Made by a program: the position numbers and the translations under genes. 6,603 nt of DNA from Candidatus Rokuibacteriota bacterium (GTDB lineage Bacteria > Methylomirabilota > Methylomirabilia > Rokubacteriales > CSP1-6), in assembly GCA_016206385.1 (NCBI GenBank), contig JACQRS010000241.1, positions 1-6,603 on the forward strand, written 5' to 3'. The notes beneath the pieces are model-generated. The model did not search any database and was not told the origin of the DNA. It worked only from the letters and a program-made list of their open reading frames with translations. Shown one piece after another: positions 1-4,673 of this stretch. Positions within the stretch are counted from its first letter, which is position 1, and each line of letters starts with the position of its first letter.

Positions 1-1
1 C

Positions 2-382
2 TGGAAGAGCTGGGAGGCGTTCATCAGCCAGGAGATGCTGGGTCGTGGATTGATCTCGCTCGACGACATTCATCTCTTCCGGCTGACCGATGACGCGGGA
101 GCCGCGGTGCAGGAGATCCTGGACTTCTACAGAGTGTTTCACTCCCAGCGGTGGTTGGGGGATCGGCTCGTGCTGCGGCTCCGGCGCCCGCTCGGCTCCG
201 AGTCGCTGGCGATGCTGGAAGCCCAGTTCGATGACCTGCTGAGGGGAAAGGCCGAGCAGTATCCGGGCCCGATGCCCCAGGAGGGCGAAGAGTTTCCCGA
301 CCTTCCGCGCCTCGCCATCCCGCTGGTTCGAAGCAATTACGGGCGCCTCAGGCTGTTGATCGACGCGATCAACAGGAGCTGA
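2..382 (+). CDS. LOG family (TIGR00730-like) Rossmann-fold protein, C-terminal part
   Basis: The reading frame is open from base 2, so this is the last 126 residues of a gene that starts outside the window. The piece MLGRGLISLDDIHLFRLTDD, followed by AAVQEILDFYRVFHS, looks like the end of LOG/'lysine decarboxylase-like' proteins, where a 'gli.. .d...f.vtDdp.eav..I' segment closes the Rossmann domain. About 85 residues follow it (LVLRLRRPL, then LPRLAIPLVRSNYGRLRLLIDAINRS), resembling the C-terminal tail of the longer LOG proteins. Characterised LOG enzymes are phosphoribohydrolases that release a free base from a nucleoside 5'-monophosphate; the PGGxGT active-site region would lie upstream and cannot be checked here. 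The substrate of this protein is unknown. The TGA stop at 380-382 shares its A with the arsC start codon, so the two genes are probably co-transcribed and translationally coupled. The family call rests on recalled sequence patterns. Confidence 0.75.
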   Translation, partial: WKSWEAFISQEMLGRGLISLDDIHLFRLTDDAGAAVQEILDFYRVFHSQRWLGDRLVLRLRRPLGSESLAMLEAQFDDLLRGKAEQYPGPMPQEGEEFPDLPRLAIPLVRSNYGRLRLLIDAINRS

Positions 383-852
383 TGCCGCCCGTGGACACGC
401 GTCAGCCGGCCCGAGTGCTGGTGGTCTGCACGGGGAACTCCGCCCGGAGCCAGATGGCGGAGGGGTTCCTCCGGGCTTACGGGGCCGGGGTGGTGGAGCC
501 AGCCAGCGCCGGGATGGAGCCCAAGGGGCTGAACCCGCACGCCGTCGCTGTCATGGCGGAGAAGGGAATCGACATCTCCGGTCAGCTCTCCAAGGCCTTT
601 TCAGAGCCGCTGGCGCGGTCCATGGACTACGTGATCACGGTCTGCGGCGCCGCCGAGACGCGCTGCCCGGTGCTCCCGCCCTCTGTCCATCGCCTCCACT
701 GGCCGCTCCACGACCCGGCGCGGGCAGAAGGGACCGGCGAGCAGGTGCGGGTCGTGTTCAGGCAATCGCGGGACGAGATCGAGCGGCGGGTGCGCGAGTT
801 TCTGGCGACCGTCAACCGACCGGCTACTCGGGCTCTGGGCGCTCCTGGGTAG
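382..852 (+). CDS. arsC: Arsenate reductase, thioredoxin-coupled (LMW-PTP fold)
   Basis: This 156-residue cytoplasmic enzyme should reduce arsenate to arsenite using thioredoxin. The phosphatase-type loop CTGNSARS (C16 to S23, CX5R) supplies the nucleophile C16 and R22. The segment from C88 to C95 (CGAAETRC) has the same seven-residue spacing as the second and third redox cysteines of the S. aureus pI258 enzyme (C10/C82/C89). D111 in the HWPLHDPA segment matches the general-acid aspartate. The non-essential cysteine inside the pI258 loop is alanine here (A21). The paired C88/C95 favour arsenate reductase over a plain low-molecular-weight tyrosine phosphatase, which lacks them. An AGGAG at 374-378 lies only 3 nt before the ATG; a GTG at 391 is an alternative start with 12 nt spacing. 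No arsR, arsB or acr3 gene is visible, so this is not a standard ars operon within the window. Its only visible operon partner is the LOG gene. Confidence 0.9.
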   Translation: MPPVDTRQPARVLVVCTGNSARSQMAEGFLRAYGAGVVEPASAGMEPKGLNPHAVAVMAEKGIDISGQLSKAFSEPLARSMDYVITVCGAAETRCPVLPPSVHRLHWPLHDPARAEGTGEQVRVVFRQSRDEIERRVREFLATVNRPATRALGAPG

Positions 853-1006
853 TCTGGCAGTGAGTGCAGACCCAGGTCCGCCAGACCCGGCGCTGGAGGT
901 CCCGGCGAAGGGTCCAGGGGATCAGTGCCCGGCGCTTGCAGCGGGGACACGGCTCCGGGCTGGCGCCCTCAGGGAGGGTCGAGGGGAGCCAAGGAACCTT
1001 CTCCAT
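824..1006 (-). CDS. Small zinc-ribbon protein of unknown function
   Basis: A 60-residue protein with two metal-binding knuckles: CPRC at residues 20-23 and CTHC at 47-50, separated by 23 mostly basic and aromatic residues (five Arg, one Lys and two Trp in the 20 positions after the first knuckle's neighbours). This spacing is typical of a single four-cysteine zinc ribbon. The head is acidic and proline-rich and the tail ends in PEPE. Codon choice is GC-rich at third positions, as in the neighbouring genes. The gene converges on arsC and its TAG stop lies 29 bases inside the arsC 3' end. The start is uncertain. ATG at 1006 has a weak GGACAGG directly before it. A TTG at 1057 would add 17 residues and has a better-placed GGAG six bases upstream. 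I do not recognise a named family; nucleic-acid binding or a protein-protein adaptor role would be a guess. Confidence 0.6.
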   Translation of the reverse strand: MEKVPWLPSTLPEGASPEPCPRCKRRALIPWTLRRDLQRRVWRTWVCTHCQTTQERPEPE

Positions 1007-1036
1007 CCTGTCCACTGTCGCCTCGACCCGGAGCGC

Positions 1037-1042
1037 TGTCAA
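1037..1042 (-). promoter_or_regulatory. Possible -35 box for the zinc-ribbon gene
   Basis: The minus strand reads TTGACA, a perfect -35 consensus. With a 17-base spacer the -10 position (1014-1019) reads GACAGT, which matches TATAAT at only three positions. Initiation there would put the mRNA start almost on the ATG at 1006, implying a leaderless transcript. If the gene starts at the TTG at 1057 instead, this hexamer is coding and the match is chance. Confidence 0.2.
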
Positions 1043-1084
1043 GGGCAGACCAGGCAAAGCTTACTCCACGGGCCCCGCAGCGTT

Positions 1085-1090
1085 TAGAAT
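1085..1090 (+). promoter_or_regulatory. Candidate -10 box upstream of nadE
   Basis: TAGAAT matches TATAAT at five of six positions and lies in the only AT-richer patch of the gap before nadE. No convincing -35 is present: TTACTC at 1061-1066 (18-base spacer) matches at only two positions. Transcription from here would begin near 1096-1098 and leave a leader of only about 10 nt, which would crowd the ribosome site at 1097-1102. Confidence 0.3.
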
Positions 1091-1096
1091 AGGACC

Positions 1097-1102
1097 GGGA
1101 GG
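1097..1102 (+). promoter_or_regulatory. Ribosome binding site of nadE
   Basis: GGGAGG is followed by 5 nt and then ATG at 1108. The same site is only 2 nt from the adjacent in-frame GTG at 1105, so spacing favours ATG 1108 as the true start. Confidence 0.65.
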
Positions 1103-1107
1103 CGGTG

Positions 1108-2832
1108 ATGCGGCAGCGCAGGATCGGGTTGGCCCAGGTGAACCCCACTGTGGGCGACCTGGAGGGCAATGTCCGGAAGGTCCTCCACTGGATGGACCGG
1201 GCACGGGCGCTGGGGTGCGATCTCGTCGCCTTTCCCGAGCTGGTCCTGACCGGCTACCCCCCCGAGGACCTCCTCTTCAAGCCGGCCTTCATCGAGGCCA
1301 ACCTGAAGGCCCTCGAGGCCGTCGCTCAAGCGTCCCACAACCTGACAGCGGTGGTCGGCTTCGTGGACCGGCGCGACGACATCTTCAACGCAGCCGCTGT
1401 CCTCCACGACGGTCGGCGAGTCGGCGTGTACCACAAGCAGTACCTGCCTAACTACGGCGTCTTCGACGAGAACCGGTACTTCCAGTCCGGGACGGAGGCG
1501 CCCGTCTTCGCGGTTGGCGAAACCCTGTTCGCTGCCAACATCTGCGAGGACATCTGGTATCCCACCGGGCCCACCACCGCTCAGGCCCTGGCCGGTGCCG
1601 AGCTGGTGGTCACGATCAACGGCTCGCCGTACCACGCGGGCAAGGCGCACTTCAGGGAGAAGATGCTGGCCACGCGCGCCGCCGACGACCTCGTGTGCCT
1701 GGCCTTCGTCAACATGGTGGGCGGCCAGGACGAGCTGGTCTTCGACGGCCAGAGCTTCATCTTCAGCGAGAAAGGGGAGTGTCTGGCCCGGGGCAAGGCC
1801 TTCGAGGAGGATCTGGTCATCGCCGACCTCGACCTGGACCGCGTCTTCCGCGCCCGGCTCCACGATCCGCGCCGTCGGAAGGAGAAGCTCCGGGCTCCCG
1901 AGCGGGTTCCGCGCATCACGCTCCCGCCGCTCCCGCCTCGAGAGACGCCGGCGCTTCCGCCCCGCGAAGTCAGGGTCCTCGAGTCGGTGGAGGAGATCTA
2001 CCAGGCGCTGATCCTCGGGACGCGCGACTACGTGCGGAAGAACGGCTTTCGTCGCGTGGTGGTGGGGCTCTCCGGCGGCATCGACTCGTCCCTTGTGGCC
2101 GCCATCGCCTGCGAGGCGCTGGGCGCCGAGAACGTGATCGGCGTCACCATGCCGTCACCCTACTCCTCGGCGGGCACCCGGGCCGATGCCCGCCGGCTGG
2201 CCCAGAACCTCGGGATCGAGTTCCTGACCCTCCCGATCACCCCGGTGTTCCGGGCCTACCAGCGCGCGCTGGCCAAGCCGTTCAAGGGGCTCAAGGAGGA
2301 CGTGGCGGAGGAGAACATCCAGGCCCGGATCCGGGGCACGCTGCTCATGGCGCTCTCCAACAAGTTCGGCTGGCTGGTCCTCACCACGGGAAACAAGAGC
2401 GAGATCGGCGTCGGCTACTGCACCCTCTACGGCGACATGGCGGGTGGCTTCGCGATGATCAAGGACGTGCCGAAAACCCTCGTCTCCCACCTGGCTCGCC
2501 ATGTCAACGCGCGGGCCGACCGGGCCGTGCTCCCCGAATCCGTGTTCACGCGACCGCCCTCGGCAGAGCTCCGGCCCGACCAGACCGACCAGGACACCCT
2601 GCCGCCGTACCCCGTGCTGGACCGGATCCTGGAGGCCTACGTGGAGGAGGACAAGGGCTTTCGGGACATCGTCGCGCAGGGGTTCGAGCCGGCCACCGTC
2701 CGGAAGGTCATCGGCATGGTGGACAAGAACGAGTACAAGCGCCGCCAGGGCCCCATCGGAATCAAGATCACGCCGCGCGCCTTCGGCAGGGACTGGCGGC
2801 TGCCGATCGTGAACCGGTTTCGCGAGCCCTAG
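1108..2832 (+). CDS. nadE: NAD+ synthetase, glutamine-hydrolysing, two-domain
   Basis: A 574-residue cytoplasmic enzyme for the last step of NAD+ synthesis: ATP-dependent amidation of nicotinic acid adenine dinucleotide with ammonia from glutamine. The N-terminal nitrilase-type glutaminase domain (about 1-250) shows the Glu-Lys-Cys triad: E44 in FPEL, K110 in YHKQYLPNYG and C146 in CEDIW. A basic, proline-rich linker follows (about 254-290). The synthetase domain (about 290-574) has the ATP pyrophosphatase P-loop SGGIDSS at 322-328, TTGNKSE at 426-432, and a C-terminal DKNEYKRRQGP segment typical of the family. The length fits the roughly 550-580-residue bacterial type rather than the longer mycobacterial form. 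The gene appears to be single: the preceding gap holds a candidate -10 box, the following gene is convergent, and no other NAD gene is in view. A GTG at 1105 could add one residue. All motifs checked are intact. Confidence 0.96.
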   Translation: MRQRRIGLAQVNPTVGDLEGNVRKVLHWMDRARALGCDLVAFPELVLTGYPPEDLLFKPAFIEANLKALEAVAQASHNLTAVVGFVDRRDDIFNAAAVLHDGRRVGVYHKQYLPNYGVFDENRYFQSGTEAPVFAVGETLFAANICEDIWYPTGPTTAQALAGAELVVTINGSPYHAGKAHFREKMLATRAADDLVCLAFVNMVGGQDELVFDGQSFIFSEKGECLARGKAFEEDLVIADLDLDRVFRARLHDPRRRKEKLRAPERVPRITLPPLPPRETPALPPREVRVLESVEEIYQALILGTRDYVRKNGFRRVVVGLSGGIDSSLVAAIACEALGAENVIGVTMPSPYSSAGTRADARRLAQNLGIEFLTLPITPVFRAYQRALAKPFKGLKEDVAEENIQARIRGTLLMALSNKFGWLVLTTGNKSEIGVGYCTLYGDMAGGFAMIKDVPKTLVSHLARHVNARADRAVLPESVFTRPPSAELRPDQTDQDTLPPYPVLDRILEAYVEEDKGFRDIVAQGFEPATVRKVIGMVDKNEYKRRQGPIGIKITPRAFGRDWRLPIVNRFREP

Positions 2833-2842
2833 CCCGGGCTAG
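2829..2842. repeat. Perfect 14-bp palindrome joining two convergent stop codons
   Basis: CTAGCCCGGGCTAG is its own reverse complement. It contains the nadE TAG (2830-2832) in one arm and the TAG of the convergent dehydrogenase gene (2839-2841, read on the minus strand) in the other, leaving six bases between the genes. A second 12-bp palindrome, CGGGCTAGCCCG (2835-2846), overlaps it. A transcript could fold AGCCC (2825-2829) onto GGGCT (2836-2840) with a six-base loop. No T-run follows on either strand, so a bidirectional terminator is only a weak possibility. Confidence 0.5.
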
Positions 2843-3825
2843 CCCGCTTCGTCGAGGGTGACGCGGCGACCCAGCCGCGAGGAGAGCTGCGCCGCCTCCA
2901 CGACCTGGAGCGCGAGCACCCCTTCGGCGACCCCGACGACAGGGGCCCGGCCCGTCCTCACCGATTCCGCGAAGCTCGCCAGCTCCCGGTGGAGGGGCTC
3001 CTCCCCCGTCGCCTTGAAGGGCTCGGGCTCTCCCTTGAGCGCCGTCCAGTGGCCGTCACGTTGCTGGTGCAGGTTTCTGAACAGGGTCACCAGCGACTGG
3101 TCGAAGTCGACGGCCAGGCTGCCCTTCGTGCCGACCACCACGCAGTCGCGAAGGGTTCCCGGGACGAAGTAGTCTGCCTCCACGAACGCCGGGACCTCAC
3201 CGTACTCGACGATCACGAACGCCAGGTCGTCCAGCCCGCGGTCGAGGTAATCGCGCAGGATCGCCGTGACCGCTGACGGCGGTTGCCCGAGCAGGTACGC
3301 GAAGAGGTCGAAGTAGTGGATCGCGTCCGTCTGGGTCACGCCCACATCCGCCCTGGGCCGCTTGAACCCCGCGAAGCGGCTCGTCAGATAGCGGATCTGC
3401 CCCACCTGCTCGTCGGCCAGGCACCGGCGGACGACGTCGGTCACGGGGTGGAACCGAAAGACGTGGCCGACCTGGAGGACACGGCCCGTCCGCCGGACGG
3501 TCTCGGCGACGACCCGCGCCTCGGCGACGGTCCGGGTCAGGGGTTTCTCCACGAAGCAGTGCTTGCCGGCCTCCAAGCAGGGGACAGCTAGGTCGAGATG
3601 GGTGTCGGCCGGGGTGACGAGGTCCACCGCCTCGACCTCGTCGAGGGCGGTGCGGAAGTCGGCCGTGGTCCGCCGCGGGTCGATCCCGAAGGTCCGCGTC
3701 GCCCAGGCGAGCCGACCAGGGTCCAGGTCCGCCACCCACACCTGCGCGCCCAGCCCGGTCAGCACGCGCAGGTGCTTCTCCCCCCAGCGCCCGAGCCCTA
3801 CGAGCAGGATCTTGACCGGGCTCAC
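2839..3825 (-). CDS. Gfo/Idh/MocA-family sugar dehydrogenase
   Basis: A 328-residue NAD(P)-dependent oxidoreductase, probably acting on a nucleotide-sugar or related sugar. The N-terminal Rossmann fold has the dinucleotide motif GLGRWG at residues 10-15 after a hydrophobic strand (KILLV). The family's EKP motif is at 93-95, with K94 the likely catalytic lysine. D167 and H170 in the TDAIHYFD segment fit the catalytic D-x-x-H, and VGHVFRFHP at 119-127 resembles the segment seen in nucleotide-sugar dehydrogenases of this family. The frame stays open upstream to about 4071, but that extension runs through the glycosyltransferase gene and is low-complexity Pro/Arg sequence. The start chosen is GTG at 3825, which overlaps the upstream stop as GTGA and has GGGAGG 11 nt upstream. 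Translational coupling to the glycosyltransferase suggests a shared sugar pathway. The substrate cannot be read from sequence; UDP-GlcNAc 3-dehydrogenase-like activity (GnnA/WlbA type) is one possibility. Confidence 0.88.
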   Translation of the reverse strand: MSPVKILLVGLGRWGEKHLRVLTGLGAQVWVADLDPGRLAWATRTFGIDPRRTTADFRTALDEVEAVDLVTPADTHLDLAVPCLEAGKHCFVEKPLTRTVAEARVVAETVRRTGRVLQVGHVFRFHPVTDVVRRCLADEQVGQIRYLTSRFAGFKRPRADVGVTQTDAIHYFDLFAYLLGQPPSAVTAILRDYLDRGLDDLAFVIVEYGEVPAFVEADYFVPGTLRDCVVVGTKGSLAVDFDQSLVTLFRNLHQQRDGHWTALKGEPEPFKATGEEPLHRELASFAESVRTGRAPVVGVAEGVLALQVVEAAQLSSRLGRRVTLDEAG

Positions 3826-4565
3826 TCTTCGGAAAGCCTCCCGCCCACGTCCTCCGCGACCTGGTAGCGGAGCTGGCGATCCCGCATCCAGCGGACGACC
3901 AGGAGATCCTTGAACGCGCTGCCGGCCCGTTTCCAGACGCCGTACTTGGACCGGCCGAAGCGCCGCGGGCGGTGGTTCACCGGCACCTCGATCACGCGGT
4001 AGCCATGCATCCGGAGAAGGGTGGGGATGAAGCGGTGGAAGCCCCGGTAGAGGACCAGCCCGCGAAGGCATTCGCGCCGGAAGGCGCGGAAGGTGCAGCC
4101 GCTGTCCCGGATCTCGTCCTGGGTGAGGGCGTTCCGCACCCGGTTGGCGATGTGCGAGGCGGCCCGCTTGGTCCAGGGGTCATGGCGCCTGACGCGCCAG
4201 CCGGTGGCGGCGTCCCACCGGTCCAGGTGGGCGAGGAGGGCCGGGATGTCGTGGGGATCGTTCTGGAGGTCGGCGTCCATGGTCACGACGTACCGGCCGC
4301 GCGCCGCCTTGAAGCCCGCGTCGGTGGCCGCCGTCTCGCCCGAGTTGGCCTTGAGCCGGAGCAGGCGGACGCGCGGGTCCCGCGCGTGGAACTCGCGGAT
4401 GATCTCGGCGCTCCGGTCCTGGCTCCCGTCATCGACGAAGACGATCTCGTAGCGGAGCCCGGTGGCGTCCAGTACCTGGCGGAGCTCGGGCCAGAGCAGC
4501 GGGAGGTTCTCCTCCTCGTTGAAGGTCGGGATGACGAGGGAGAGGTCCAGGGCGGGAGCGGTCAT
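3822..4565 (-). CDS. Family 2 glycosyltransferase, DPM1/polyprenyl-phosphate type
   Basis: A 247-residue GT-A glycosyltransferase. The nucleotide-sugar binding strand IPTFNEEENL (12-21) is followed by VDDGS (44-48), NSGETAAT (74-81) and the metal-binding DADLQNDP (97-104). DSGCTFRAF near 154 and HRPRRFGRSKYG near 198-209 are typical of dolichyl/undecaprenyl-phosphate sugar transferases. Unlike GtrB or ArnC it has no C-terminal membrane helices; the protein ends in a basic, soluble tail (LLVVRWMRDRQLRYQV). It would probably work at the cytoplasmic face of the inner membrane, moving a hexose or aminosugar onto a polyprenyl phosphate or a lipid A/core intermediate. The ATG at 4565 has no clear Shine-Dalgarno sequence, but a TATAAT box lies about 45 bases upstream. 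The stop overlaps the dehydrogenase start (GTGA). Donor and acceptor are unknown. Confidence 0.9.
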   Translation of the reverse strand: MTAPALDLSLVIPTFNEEENLPLLWPELRQVLDATGLRYEIVFVDDGSQDRSAEIIREFHARDPRVRLLRLKANSGETAATDAGFKAARGRYVVTMDADLQNDPHDIPALLAHLDRWDAATGWRVRRHDPWTKRAASHIANRVRNALTQDEIRDSGCTFRAFRRECLRGLVLYRGFHRFIPTLLRMHGYRVIEVPVNHRPRRFGRSKYGVWKRAGSAFKDLLVVRWMRDRQLRYQVAEDVGGRLSEE

Positions 4566-4609
4566 GGTCGCGGCATTCCGTCTAAGCCCGTGCGGCTCGT
4601 CTTCCGCGC

Positions 4610-4615
4610 ATTATA
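4610..4615 (-). promoter_or_regulatory. Candidate -10 box for the GT2-dehydrogenase pair
   Basis: The minus strand reads a perfect TATAAT inside a small AT-rich patch, just past the hairpin that closes the exporter gene. Transcription would begin near 4603 and give a leader of about 40 nt before the ATG at 4565. The expected -35 position (around 4633-4638) reads TCGCGA and lies in the hairpin loop, so there is no standard -35. An activator-dependent or non-canonical promoter is possible. Confidence 0.45.
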
Positions 4616-4623
4616 GAACAACA

Positions 4624-4654
4624 CTCCCCGCCTCGCGAGTGTACCGGCGGGGAG
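4624..4654 (-). terminator. Rho-independent terminator-like hairpin after the ABC exporter
   Basis: CTCCCCGCC and GGCGGGGAG are perfect 9-bp inverted repeats (4624-4632 and 4646-4654) with a 13-base loop. Read on the minus strand, downstream of the exporter stop, the stem is followed by TGTTGTTCT, a broken T-rich tract. A strong GC stem plus a T-rich tail fits an intrinsic terminator 20 bases past the stop codon. The tail is imperfect, so termination may be partial. Together with the TATAAT just beyond, this splits the cluster into two transcription units. It accounts for most of the 108-base gap at 4566-4673; the only other structure seen there is the 10-bp palindrome GCGGCGCCGC at 4664-4673. 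Confidence 0.6.
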
Positions 4655-4673
4655 CTCGGCTAGGCGGCGCCGC

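Noticed and set aside
864..1451. 195-residue + strand open frame running into nadE
   Set aside because: It is Arg/Gly/Pro-rich without motifs and crosses the nadE ribosome site and start in another frame; the zinc-ribbon frame on the other strand is the better reading of 864-1006.
1084..1863. 259-residue minus-strand open frame antisense to nadE
   Set aside because: It is a shadow of a GC-rich gene: Val/Asp/Glu/Gly-rich with no recognisable motif, while the + strand carries the intact nadE catalytic triad.
3826..4071. In-frame upstream extension of the dehydrogenase (82 extra residues)
   Set aside because: It lies wholly within the GT2 gene, is low-complexity Pro/Arg/Gly sequence, and precedes the Rossmann motif that normally begins such proteins. 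The GTG at 3825 with its GTGA overlap is a better start.
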